Source of the DNA: Dongia_B sp035539215
GTDB lineage: Bacteria; Pseudomonadota; Alphaproteobacteria; Dongiales; Dongiaceae
DNA: 49,390 nt
NCBI GenBank assembly: GCA_035539215.1
Contig: DATLIX010000066.1
Location: 1-49,390 of the forward strand
Direction: 5' to 3'
Shown here: one piece after another, positions 25,444-33,837 of the stretch
Position numbering within the stretch: the first letter of the stretch is position 1
Layout: the number at the start of each line of letters is the position of its first letter
Notes under the pieces: model-generated
Database searches by the model: none
Told to the model about the DNA's origin: nothing
What the model saw: only the letters and a program-made list of their open reading frames with translations
Translations under genes and position numbers: made by a program

Positions 25444-26591
25444 GCCTCTTGCTTCCTCTCGGCATAATCCGCGGTTTGGCCGCCCGCATGCAGAGACAGC
25501 CCCTGCCGCCGGCCGTCATAGCGCTGGCTGCGGATGCTTTGCCACCAGTCATCCCGCTCCAGATACCAGCTGACGGTTTGCCGCAGGCCCTCATCGAACG
25601 TCATGCGCGGCTGCCAGCCGATTTCCGCCCGCAGCTTGCCGTCGTCGATCGCATACCGGTAGTCATGGCCGGGACGATCGGCGACGAAATCGATCAGTTG
25701 CGCATAGGACTGCGCCCCCGGACGTGGCGATATCTCGTCAAGAATCGTACAGATCTGGCGCACCAGATCGATATTCCGACGCTCGGCTCCGCCGCCGATG
25801 TTGTAGGTTTCTCCCGCCCTTCCCTTGTTCAACACCGCCAGCAAGGCAGCCGCATGGTCCTCGACGTAAAGCCAGTCTCGGATATTTTTACCCGCACCGT
25901 AGATGGGCAAAGCGCGCCCCTCCATCGCATTGATGATCATGGTGGGGATCAGCTTCTCGGGAAACTGGTAGGGACCATAGTTGTTGGAGCAATTGGTGAC
26001 GATGACCGGCAAGCCAAAGGTGACGTGCCAAGCCCGGGCGAGATGGTCCGAGCCGGCTTTGGTGGCGGCATAAGGTGAATTCGGACGATAGGGTGCCGCC
26101 TCGTCGAAGCTGCCGATATCCTTCAGGCTCCCATAAACCTCATCGGTCGAGACATGCAGGAAGCGAAATCGCTTTGCGGCGGCCGGCGGGAGTTCGGCCC
26201 AGTAGCGGCGCGCCTCGTTCAGCAACGTAAAGGTGCCGACCAGGTTGGTCTGCACGAAGGCAGCCGGTCCGTCGATCGACCGGTCGACATGCGATTCCGC
26301 GGCGAGATGCATGATCGCATCCGGCTGAAATGCAGTCAGGATGCGGGCCATACGTGCGGCATCGCAAATGTCGGCCTGCTCAAACGAGAAAGCCGCTTTT
26401 TCCCTGACATCGTCGAGCGAGGACAAGCCGCCGGCATAGGTCAGCTTGTCAATGACCAGAACCTGGGCGGCCGTTTCCTTGAGGAGCATCCGGACCAGCG
26501 CCGAGCCAATGAAACCGGCGCCTCCCGTTACGACTATTCGTTGAAATGCCAGAGCGCCAAAATGCTGCAATGCAATATTCCCATCGGCCAC
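25440..26591 (-). CDS. rmlB: dTDP-glucose 4,6-dehydratase
   Basis: RmlB converts dTDP-glucose to dTDP-4-keto-6-deoxyglucose. This extended short-chain dehydrogenase has the NAD-binding GGAGFIGSALVR near the N-terminus. MHLAAESHVDRSIDGP follows, then the active-site Tyr/Lys in SPYAATKAG. The family segments CSNNYGPYQFPEKLIP, NIRDWLYVEDHAAALL and RPGHDYRYAIDDGKL are intact. I use the GTG at 26591 (383 aa), which has GGAGG 12 bp upstream. This leaves about 17 residues before the first strand, so a TTG at 26570 is possible. The gene opens the rmlB-rmlA-aminotransferase segment. Confidence 0.95.
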   Translation of the reverse strand: MADGNIALQHFGALAFQRIVVTGGAGFIGSALVRMLLKETAAQVLVIDKLTYAGGLSSLDDVREKAAFSFEQADICDAARMARILTAFQPDAIMHLAAESHVDRSIDGPAAFVQTNLVGTFTLLNEARRYWAELPPAAAKRFRFLHVSTDEVYGSLKDIGSFDEAAPYRPNSPYAATKAGSDHLARAWHVTFGLPVIVTNCSNNYGPYQFPEKLIPTMIINAMEGRALPIYGAGKNIRDWLYVEDHAAALLAVLNKGRAGETYNIGGGAERRNIDLVRQICTILDEISPRPGAQSYAQLIDFVADRPGHDYRYAIDDGKLRAEIGWQPRMTFDEGLRQTVSWYLERDDWWQSIRSQRYDGRRQGLSLHAGGQTADYAERKQEA

Positions 26592-26718
26592 GATCAGATA
26601 CGGCCTCCGGCCGGAGCGGATCGGTCACAAAAATTGTCGTTGAACCGATTTTAGCCGCGACGCTCTTTACAAATTGCTAATCATAATTTTCCGCCGTGCC
26701 GGGCGCGATGAAGGCCCG

Positions 26719-26742
26719 GCCCGGCCCCCTGCATGGCCGGGC
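26719..26742. repeat. GC-rich hairpin between the methyltransferase-like gene and rmlB
   Basis: GCCCGGCC (26719-26726) and GGCCGGGC (26735-26742) form an 8-bp perfect stem with an 8-base loop. It lies just past the end of the methyltransferase-like gene. It may be a weak terminator or attenuator in the island, but no T-run follows on the minus strand. The AT-rich bases of about 26655-26695 beyond it could hold a promoter for rmlB. Confidence 0.4.
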
Positions 26743-26753
26743 TTTGGCGGGGG

Positions 26754-27467
26754 CTATTGATTGGTGTAGGTGAGCGCGGCGAAAGGCAGGAAAAATGCCG
26801 TTGTCGTGCGGGATAGAACGCCCAGGCGCTGCAATACCTCGTCCATGGCCGGATAGACCAGGATATGCTGGCTGAAGAACGGAGCCTGCCCGGAACGGAG
26901 GACGGACAGATTGGCGACGCCCTTTTCCATCCCCTCGAAGTCATCGATTGCCAGGACCGCGCGGGGATCGCAGATGCGCTGCAGCAAGCCGAGATCCTCT
27001 GCCGCCAGGCGTCCGTCCAAATGTACGAAATCAAGCTTCTTCCCGGCTGCGGCGAGTTGCAGCAGGGCATCGGTACTGGTGGTCTTGGGAAAGCCGTTTA
27101 TGCGCGTCTTGCTTAAGGTCGGAACGGCAAAATCATTGCTGCCGTCGCAGGTGAAGATTTCCGCATTGTTGTCGTTGCGATCCGTCGCCAGCGCAATCGA
27201 CAGAATCGATTTGCCGATGAAGGTACCGACTTCGAAGACGACCTTCGGCTGCAGATTGCGCGTCGCAATGTAGAGCAACAGGGAAGAGGCAAAGGAGATC
27301 GACCCGGTATTGTAATCCATGCGGCCGCGGATCGATTCGCAGGCATCCGACATCGATTTCAGGGTCGTCTTGGCCGCGTCAAGCTCTGGTTCGATGTTCG
27401 AAATCCACTGATCCCAGACCAGCCGGCTCAGATTGTGCGGTGTCAGCCTGATCTTAAAATTTGCCAT
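26754..27467 (-). CDS. Class I methyltransferase-like protein (methyltransferase-24 type)
   Basis: This 237-aa protein has VVFEVGTFIGKSILSIALAT (about residues 76-95), which fits the glycine-containing SAM-binding loop of class I methyltransferases. FTCDGSNDF lies at the end of the next strand, and LDFVHLDGRLAAEDLGLLQR and AVLAIDDFEGMEKG follow. The HLDGR and IDDF spacing resembles the metal-assisted O-methyltransferases that modify sugars or small molecules in glycan and antibiotic clusters. No signal or membrane helix is present. It sits between the large glycosyltransferase and rmlB, which supports a role in making or trimming the same glycan. The substrate is unknown. Confidence 0.65.
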   Translation of the reverse strand: MANFKIRLTPHNLSRLVWDQWISNIEPELDAAKTTLKSMSDACESIRGRMDYNTGSISFASSLLLYIATRNLQPKVVFEVGTFIGKSILSIALATDRNDNNAEIFTCDGSNDFAVPTLSKTRINGFPKTTSTDALLQLAAAGKKLDFVHLDGRLAAEDLGLLQRICDPRAVLAIDDFEGMEKGVANLSVLRSGQAPFFSQHILVYPAMDEVLQRLGVLSRTTTAFFLPFAALTYTNQ

Positions 27468-27486
27468 TGATCTTCACTTCCCTCTA

Positions 27487-29418
27487 TCAACCCTCGCCCG
27501 TCGCCGATGCGGCCTCGGGCTTTCCCGGCATGTCGGCGCCGCGACTCTTTTCTTCTATGATCTCGGCAAACCGTTCAGCCTGGCGGCGGGCGAACTTTAC
27601 GGGATCGCTGAGATAGCGGCGCACGAAACTCTGCTGGGCCTCGGCGAGTTCGGCCGCCAGCACGTCGTCCTCGATCAGTCGATTGATGATCGGGTCGATA
27701 TCCGCCGGCGTGTCCGCCGACAACGCCGGCAGCCGCTGCAGGACGCCACCGAAAATCTGATAAAGATCGTCGCGTTCCGAAGCCGTCAGCGGGGCGGAGC
27801 CATCGAAAACACCGTGCAGGTAGGCGCCCAAGATGCCTAGTCGACCGATCGAAGCAACAGGCGTTTTCATATGCATCGCCCAGGTGACCATCAAACCCGT
27901 CACCGGATAAGGCTCGACGAAAATATCGTAGACGCGGCAATAGACGGCCGCATCGATCCAGCCGACGAAATAACAACGGTCGGCAACCCCGCCCGCCCTG
28001 AAGGCTGCGTCGATTTCGGGCAGCCGATTGCGTCCCGTCCAGAGAAAGCAGACATCCGGGTAACGCTGCAAAACACGAACGATCGCTGCCAAGAACGATG
28101 GCTCGCGAATCTTCTCTTCGCGGGCGATCGTCCCCAGAATCTTGCGGTAAGGATACTTCGCCCTGATCCCGGCAACCACATCTTCGGCAACTGGCGGAGG
28201 CGGCAGCAAGCCGGGCGGGCCGCCATGCCAGACCGCGCCGTCGACCTCAAAGGTGCGATCCAGCAGGGACAAATTATAGACGCGGCCATCAAGGCCGGGG
28301 AAATTCGGCAAGGCGAACTTCATCGACCACCAGATCTGTACCGGTGCCAAAGGCGCTTCGCTGAGATAGGCCAGATGCATCGGCACCGAGACGAAAACCG
28401 CGGCAGAAACGCCGTGCTCGGCAAGAAACGTGCGGCAGCGATCGAAGTGCGACACGATGCCGACATCTTCCTGCGGACCTGCATCAGCATAGACAGCCAC
28501 ATTCAACGGCTGGCAGGCGGCCTTTAACTCGTCATGGCCGGCATTCCAGAGGAGATAAACCGACGGTTCGATAGGGTTGTCCCGCAGTTGCGCCATGCCG
28601 TTCAAAACGGAAAGCAGAACCTCGACATGTGCCAGGCGGTAACCGTTATGAAGGATAAAGGCCACCTTTGGCCGCGCCGCGCTTCGCGCTGGCAAGGTCG
28701 GCCTGTCGCGCCGCCCTTGGTGCCGCGCCACCTCTTTCATGATCGGCTCGATGGCAGCGAAGGCTTGCTTGTGATGCTCGGGCTCTTCCTGGATCTTGAT
28801 ATATTGATTGTAAATCATCCGCTCCAGCATCAGCATCGCATCTGTTCCGGAGCCGATGGCGAGACGCTGCATGATCGGCAGAGCCAGCCGCTGGAAAACG
28901 GACGCTCGCGTCGCCTGCGGAGCGCCGGCCGAGAGCCCGGCAAGCGTGCAGCCGCCGATGAATTGATCGATCGTTTGCGCCATTTCGCAAAGTCGATCCT
29001 TGATTCCATCAAGCGTCTGCTGGCGCGGCGTCGTGCCTAGCCCCGCCTGATTGAGCAGGTCCCGCAGCGCCGGTGCGAAACGCGCCCCTCCCATCTCGGC
29101 TGACATGAGATCGGAGACGGCAAGACGCAATGCGTCGTCTTCGCCATGCGCGCAGCTGTCCAATATAAAGAGCGCCAGCTTCGTGGCCGGAATACGTTGA
29201 CCGGTCTTATCACCCGATAGCCGGCGAAAGGTTCGCTGCCGGTCGGCGGCAGAGATCGCACCCGCAGGACCAGACAGCTGATGTGAGTGAGCCCGATAGA
29301 ATTGCAGAATCTCATTGAGCCGGCGCTCATCAAGCGGCGCGGCATGGACATGCTGCAATATCGCCGTGATTGCCTGCTGGCGCGTTAAAGCCGGGGCCGA
29401 AACCGGATCGCCCATCAC
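27487..29418 (-). CDS. Large GT-B-like glycosyltransferase, candidate flagellar glycosyltransferase
   Basis: This 643-aa protein has an alpha-helical N-terminal half (about 1-240) without clear known repeats. The C-terminal half looks like a GT-B glycosyltransferase: KVAFILHNGYRLAHVEVLLS, APVQIWWSMKFALPNFPGLD, KILGTIAREEKIREPSFLAA, YPDVCFLWTGRNRLPEIDAA, RCYFVGWIDAAVYCRVYDIF and VEPYPVTGLMVTWAMHMKTP. The last segments correspond to the donor-binding part of such enzymes. The layout (helical N-terminus plus GT-B) resembles cytoplasmic protein O- or N-glycosyltransferases of the GT41/HMW1C type, but I cannot prove family membership. No signal peptide is visible. The GTG at 29418 or the ATG at 29415 may be used (GGGGA upstream). 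It is divergent from flgE and heads the island, so flagellin or an axial protein is the suspected acceptor. Confidence 0.6.
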   Translation of the reverse strand: MMGDPVSAPALTRQQAITAILQHVHAAPLDERRLNEILQFYRAHSHQLSGPAGAISAADRQRTFRRLSGDKTGQRIPATKLALFILDSCAHGEDDALRLAVSDLMSAEMGGARFAPALRDLLNQAGLGTTPRQQTLDGIKDRLCEMAQTIDQFIGGCTLAGLSAGAPQATRASVFQRLALPIMQRLAIGSGTDAMLMLERMIYNQYIKIQEEPEHHKQAFAAIEPIMKEVARHQGRRDRPTLPARSAARPKVAFILHNGYRLAHVEVLLSVLNGMAQLRDNPIEPSVYLLWNAGHDELKAACQPLNVAVYADAGPQEDVGIVSHFDRCRTFLAEHGVSAAVFVSVPMHLAYLSEAPLAPVQIWWSMKFALPNFPGLDGRVYNLSLLDRTFEVDGAVWHGGPPGLLPPPPVAEDVVAGIRAKYPYRKILGTIAREEKIREPSFLAAIVRVLQRYPDVCFLWTGRNRLPEIDAAFRAGGVADRCYFVGWIDAAVYCRVYDIFVEPYPVTGLMVTWAMHMKTPVASIGRLGILGAYLHGVFDGSAPLTASERDDLYQIFGGVLQRLPALSADTPADIDPIINRLIEDDVLAAELAEAQQSFVRRYLSDPVKFARRQAERFAEIIEEKSRGADMPGKPEAASATGEG

Positions 29419-29777
29419 ACAGCCATCCCCGACTCTGCTGCGCCGCCCCTGGGGCCGACCGATTGCTTATCCATTCCCGCCGCGCATCAATTTTAAGACC
29501 CTCGTAAGTGGCTGCTGCTGCTCAAGCACATTCCGCGCCAACTCTTGCGCAAATTAACCAAAGCGCGCCACAGCCAAATCCACATGCCCTTCCGTCAGAG
29601 GCCAAACCTCTAAATTAAATGCCCGGCAAAACTTGCCACACGCCGCTCCCACTCCCTGCTGGGACAAGAAAAGACAATTCAACTCATTGATATATATATA
29701 TTATTTTTAACACTCCGCTTTGGCCCGACATTTGCTTAACCAGTCCTCGACAACCCTCTATCCAGCGCGAGGACAGA
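29419..29777. other. Divergent promoter region between the sugar island and flgE
   Basis: This 359-bp gap holds no supported gene. Its right side carries the flgE sigma-54 promoter, and an AT-rich block (about 29684-29710, TA repeats then TTATTTTTAA) lies just upstream of it. That position suits DNA bending or activator contact. The left side must start the minus-strand island, but no clear promoter motif was found there. Confidence 0.6.
29720..29736 (+). promoter_or_regulatory. Sigma-54 (-24/-12) promoter for flgE operon
   Basis: TTGGCCCG, four bases, then TTGCT matches the sigma-54 consensus YTGGCACG-N4-TTGCW with one change (A to C). GG (29722-29723) and GC (29734-29735) are exactly 12 bp apart. 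It lies 42 bp before the flgE ATG. FlbD is the likely activator. Confidence 0.87.
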
Positions 29778-32078
29778 ATGAGCATTCTTGGAGCGATGTA
29801 CACGGCAGTCAGCGGCCTCAACGCTCAATCAAATGCGATGGGAGCCATCTCCGACAACATCGCGAACTCGCAGACGACCGGTTATAAGAAGGTCGATACT
29901 CGCTTCGAAAACCTGATCACGGTCTCCAACGCCAATACCCACCAGCCGGGCGGCGTGGTGTCATCGCCCTTTTATGCCAACGGCCTGCAGGGCAATATCA
30001 CCCAGACGCAGGACAACACCAACCTGGCGATCAGCGGCAACGGTTTCTTCGTCGTCAGCAAGCCGGTAAGCGTCACCGCGACCGGCACCAGCTTCAATCC
30101 GCTGAGCTACTACACCCGCGCCGGCGACTTCGAAGTGAACCGCGACGGGTATCTGGTCAATGCCAGCGGCTATTATCTCGATGGCTGGTCGGTCGACCAG
30201 ACCACCGGTGCGGCCAATACGGCAACCCTCGCGCCCATTCAGATTACGCAGTTGATCGACCCGCCGACGGCGACCAAGGAGATCGATTTTGTCGGCAATT
30301 TGCCGGCCAATTCGACCGTCAATCCGACACCGCCCCTGGCGCCCAACAACATTGCCATCTACGATTCCCTTGGCAATCCCCATACCGTTTCGCTTGTCTG
30401 GTCAAAGCGCGCCGACAACGCCTGGAAGCTGGACATCCAGGCCCCCGGCAGCACCCTCGACCCGGTCGGCGGCACCATTGTCGGCGTCAACGACCAGGCA
30501 ATTACTGCCCCTGCCGTGGTCACCCCCAACACGCCTGCGGGCGCCCAGGCTGATACCGTCACGGTCCCGGCCATGGCCGCCGGACAGACGGTCACCTATA
30601 CGATCGGCGCCACGCCGATCGTCGTCACGGCGCCCGCCGGCGGCTATAGCAGCGCCCAGGCAGCCGCGGCCGTCGTTGCCGCCATCAATGGCGACCCGAC
30701 ACTGTCCTCACTGGTCACGGCCGGCAATATCAGCAGCGTCGGCGGCACCGCCGAGGTCGATACCGTCACCATCCCCGGCGGCGGTCTCACCGCTGGCCAA
30801 ACCGTGAGCGTTACCGTCAACGGCACTACCGTTACTTATACCGCAGCCGGTGTGGAAACCGCGGCACAGGTCTCAGCGGGCCTGCAGGCCGCGATCGCTG
30901 CCAATCCGACGGTATCGGCGGCCGTCACCGCTGCCGATACCGTCGGTAGCGTCACCCTGACCGCGAATACGGCGGGCAATCCTTTCGTCGCCACCGTTGG
31001 CGGTACCGGCGGCGCAACCATTGCCGTCACCACGCCCAACGTGGCCGGCAATGGCACCTTCCAGGTGACGTCGGATACGGCAGGCACCCCCTTCTCCGCC
31101 ACCGTCGGCGGCACGGCGGGTGCCACTTCCGCGACCACCACCCCCAATATCTCGCCGGTCGCCCAGGTTGATGCGATGACGCTCACCGGAACCGTCGGCC
31201 CGCAGGAAGTCGGCGATACCTGGTCCATCACCGTCGGCACGACCCAGATCAGCTATGTCAACAACGGGACGGAAACGACGCTGACCGATGTCGCCAACGG
31301 CCTCGCCGCCCTGATCAACGCCAATCCTTCGATCGGCGTCGATGCGACGGTGAGCGGCGGTACCATCAACCTGATCGCCCGCAAGGCTGGCACGCCCTTC
31401 GCCGCTGCGTCGAGCGCCACGAACGGCACCACGGCCGGATTTGTCGACGTGCAGTTCGGTGCCACCGCGACAACGGCCGGTAAGCTGGCCCAGATCAGCA
31501 ATGCCTACAATCTCTCCGGCAACGCCCAGATTCCCACGTCGCAAAATGCCGACGATCCGGCCGTCATTACCTTTACGGTTGACTACGGCACGGGGCCGCA
31601 GACGGTGAAGCTCAATCTTGGCAGCTTCCAGACCAATGACGGCCTGACCCAGTACGACAGCAGCCCCACCGGCACGCCCAGTATCGACGTGCAGAAGTTC
31701 TACCAGGACGGTGTGGCACAGGGCCTGCTGAAGGATGTCAATATCGGCCAAGACGGCGGCGTCCAGATCACCTACGACAACGGCAACACGAAGACCTTTT
31801 TCAAGGTCCCGATCGCCCAGTTCTCGGACGTTTCCTCTCTGAAGCGCGAGGATGGCCAGGCTTTCGTCGAAACCTTCGACAGCGGTGCGGCTCGCCTCTC
31901 CGAAGCGGGTGATAACGGCTCCGGCACGATCCGCGGCAGCTCACTCGAAGACTCCAATGTCGATATCGCCGAGGAATTCTCGAAGATGATCGTCACGCAG
32001 CGGGCCTATTCGGCGAACACCCGGATCATTACCACCGCTGACGAAATGCTCCAGGACATTCTCGCGATCAAGCGCTAA
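29778..32078 (+). CDS. flgE: FlgE hook protein with inserted repeat domains
   Basis: FlgE polymerises into the hook. This copy is 766 aa, much longer than the roughly 400 aa of enteric FlgE. The N-terminal rod/hook motif ISDNIANSQTTGYKKVDTRF (about 24-43) and the C-terminal SLEDSNVDIAEEFSKMIVTQ (about 722-741) with RAYSANTRIITTADEM are intact. Between about residues 258 and 557 lie three repeat units with the pattern D-T-V-T-x-P/G, G-Q-T/D-x-W-x-I-T-V-x-G/T, x-Y-x-x-x-G-x-E, A-x-x-I-N. An extra half-unit sits at about 426-457, nearly copying 389-421. The same repeat type occurs in FlgK and FlgL. A GAGGACAGA ribosome site precedes the ATG. It is the first gene of flgE-flgK-flgL-fliK-flgD. Confidence 0.95.
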   Translation: MSILGAMYTAVSGLNAQSNAMGAISDNIANSQTTGYKKVDTRFENLITVSNANTHQPGGVVSSPFYANGLQGNITQTQDNTNLAISGNGFFVVSKPVSVTATGTSFNPLSYYTRAGDFEVNRDGYLVNASGYYLDGWSVDQTTGAANTATLAPIQITQLIDPPTATKEIDFVGNLPANSTVNPTPPLAPNNIAIYDSLGNPHTVSLVWSKRADNAWKLDIQAPGSTLDPVGGTIVGVNDQAITAPAVVTPNTPAGAQADTVTVPAMAAGQTVTYTIGATPIVVTAPAGGYSSAQAAAAVVAAINGDPTLSSLVTAGNISSVGGTAEVDTVTIPGGGLTAGQTVSVTVNGTTVTYTAAGVETAAQVSAGLQAAIAANPTVSAAVTAADTVGSVTLTANTAGNPFVATVGGTGGATIAVTTPNVAGNGTFQVTSDTAGTPFSATVGGTAGATSATTTPNISPVAQVDAMTLTGTVGPQEVGDTWSITVGTTQISYVNNGTETTLTDVANGLAALINANPSIGVDATVSGGTINLIARKAGTPFAAASSATNGTTAGFVDVQFGATATTAGKLAQISNAYNLSGNAQIPTSQNADDPAVITFTVDYGTGPQTVKLNLGSFQTNDGLTQYDSSPTGTPSIDVQKFYQDGVAQGLLKDVNIGQDGGVQITYDNGNTKTFFKVPIAQFSDVSSLKREDGQAFVETFDSGAARLSEAGDNGSGTIRGSSLEDSNVDIAEEFSKMIVTQRAYSANTRIITTADEMLQDILAIKR
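30549..31448 (+). repeat. Ig-like repeat block in FlgE
   Basis: Three protein-level repeat units occupy residues of about 258-325, 327-422 and 462-557. A partial copy lies between the last two. Each starts with D-x-[VM]-T and a Gly/Pro turn, then GQT or GDT, TV or TVG, an Ala/Tyr strand, and ends in a helix with AAIN or ALINANP. These are probably small beta-sandwich domains exposed on the hook surface. Confidence 0.7.
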
Positions 32079-32105
32079 CACGTATAACGGGCCCGGAAGA
32101 TAAGC

Positions 32106-33821
32106 ATGTCTCTGACAAGCGCCCTCAATACCGCCGTCGCTTCACTGAAGGTCAATCAAACGGCCATTCAGCTGCTGTCGTCGAACGTCGCGCACGCCAA
32201 CGATCCCAACTACACGAAGAAGACGTTGGCGACGCAAACCCTTTACAACGGCCCCGATCAACCGGGCGGGGTCGTCGTCGCCGGCTATTCCAGCGCCGTC
32301 AACGAGGCGATGCGCAAGCAGTACGAGGCCCTGACGGCCCAGGACAGCACGACGAGCACGGCCAGCGATTATCTGGCACAAGTCCAGAACATTCTGGGCA
32401 GCAGCTCGGATTCCGCGTCGCTTCCCTCCTTGCTCTCGGATTTTACCGCCGCGTGGCAGCAATATCAGGCCAATCCGGACAGTGCGACCGCCCAGCAGCA
32501 GGTCATCAGCCTGGGACAGCGCTTTGCCGGGTCGGTCAATGACGCCGCCTCGCAGATTGATCAGCTCGACTTGCAGGTGCGGAACGATACCGACACCAGC
32601 GTCAAGAATCTCAATGATCTCCTCGAGCAGGTCTACAACGTCAACGTTCAGCTCAAGGGAACGAACCCCAGTGACGCCGGCTATGGCGATCTGATCGACC
32701 AGCGGGATGCCCTGGTGCGACAGGTCGCGCAATTGGTCGATGTCCGGACCATCGAGCGTGGTGACGGAACCGTCAGCCTGTTCACCACCGGCGGCATGTC
32801 GCTGCTCGACGGTGCGCCGCGAAAGTTCTCCTTCGATGGCAACAATGTCATCGACGTCGAATCGAACCAGGCTGTCAGCAGCCAGATCCGCGACGGCAAG
32901 CTGCGGGCGCAGCTGGATTTCCGGATGGACAATTCCAGCCTCAACCAGCCGGCGAGCAGCAATCCCGCGACCGAGGTCATTCGCAAGCTGAAGTCCCAGC
33001 TTGACCTCATCGCCTCGGCCTTCACCGCGACGGCCGGAAACCCGGCAACTTTCGCCGGGGCCTATAACAACGCGACCGCCTCGCAACGCGTGGTTTCGAC
33101 TTTTGCAACGACGGTCAAGGCCGGTGCCACGACCGCGCAGTCGAGCACGATCAGCCTCTCCGGCACCTTGCAGCAGGGCGATGTCTTCGCTGTCACCGTC
33201 AATGGCAAGACCTATAGCTATACGGCGACTGCCAGCGATACCAGTCTCGACCAGATCGCCAGCCAGCTATCGGCAAAAATCAACGCGGACACGACGTTAG
33301 GCGTCACGGCCGTTCCCGGCGTCGGCTCGTTGCAGCTGCAATCCAGCAACAACAACGTCCCGTTCGACGTCAGCACCACGGTCAACGGGCAGATACCGGA
33401 ACTGACATCTGGCTTCTTCAGCGGCACCGATCGCTATACCTTTTCGATCAACGCGAGCCTGCTCGACGGCAGTCAGCAATTGAAGCGGAACGCCGCTTCC
33501 GATGTCGTCAACTCGCTGAACAACAGCAGCCGGAATTTCGTCGCTACGGGTCTTTCGGTGACCAACGTCTCATATTCGGGGCTGGTTTCAAACGTGATCG
33601 GCACGGCCAGCACGAATGCCAAGACCGTCAGCGACCAGGCGAAACTGAATACCGACACGCTCACTATGACCCAGCAGCAGTACCAGTCGGCGACCGGTGT
33701 CAATCTCGACGAGGAAATCGCCAATCTGCAGGTCCTGCAGAACGCCTATTCGGCCTCGGCGCGGTTGCTGACTGTCATTCAGACAATGTTCGATACGCTG
33801 CAACAAGCGGTTTCGCACTAG
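32106..33821 (+). CDS. flgK: FlgK hook-filament junction protein 1
   Basis: FlgK joins the hook to the filament. This 571-aa protein has the N-terminal LLSSNVAHANDPNYTKKTL (about 23-41), the axial motif of FlgK, then a long helical D1 region. The C-terminal GVNLDEEIANLQVLQNAYSA and SARLLTVIQTMFDTLQQAV are standard FlgK features. A repeat unit of about 86 residues (about 345-430, STISLSGTLQQGDVFAVTVN then GKTYSYTATASDTSLDQIAS) is inserted in the variable middle. It matches units in FlgE and FlgL. GGAAG lies upstream of the ATG. The gene is 27 bp after flgE. Confidence 0.93.
   Translation: MSLTSALNTAVASLKVNQTAIQLLSSNVAHANDPNYTKKTLATQTLYNGPDQPGGVVVAGYSSAVNEAMRKQYEALTAQDSTTSTASDYLAQVQNILGSSSDSASLPSLLSDFTAAWQQYQANPDSATAQQQVISLGQRFAGSVNDAASQIDQLDLQVRNDTDTSVKNLNDLLEQVYNVNVQLKGTNPSDAGYGDLIDQRDALVRQVAQLVDVRTIERGDGTVSLFTTGGMSLLDGAPRKFSFDGNNVIDVESNQAVSSQIRDGKLRAQLDFRMDNSSLNQPASSNPATEVIRKLKSQLDLIASAFTATAGNPATFAGAYNNATASQRVVSTFATTVKAGATTAQSSTISLSGTLQQGDVFAVTVNGKTYSYTATASDTSLDQIASQLSAKINADTTLGVTAVPGVGSLQLQSSNNNVPFDVSTTVNGQIPELTSGFFSGTDRYTFSINASLLDGSQQLKRNAASDVVNSLNNSSRNFVATGLSVTNVSYSGLVSNVIGTASTNAKTVSDQAKLNTDTLTMTQQQYQSATGVNLDEEIANLQVLQNAYSASARLLTVIQTMFDTLQQAVSH
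33138..33395 (+). repeat. Single Ig-like repeat unit in FlgK
   Basis: Residues of about 345-430 form one copy of the repeat found in FlgE and FlgL: S-T-I-S-L-S-G, QGDVFAVTVNG, YSYTA, then a helix (DQIASQLSAKINAD) and two closing strands. One unit here against three in FlgE and five in FlgL suggests independent copy-number change. Confidence 0.7.
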
Positions 33822-33837
33822 GCGGAGAAAGATAGCC

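Noticed and set aside
29684..29704. TA-repeat run as a possible tandem repeat or CRISPR-like feature
   Set aside because: It is a short simple AT run beside a promoter, with no repeat-spacer structure. No CRISPR array, tRNA, rRNA or insertion sequence was seen anywhere in the window.
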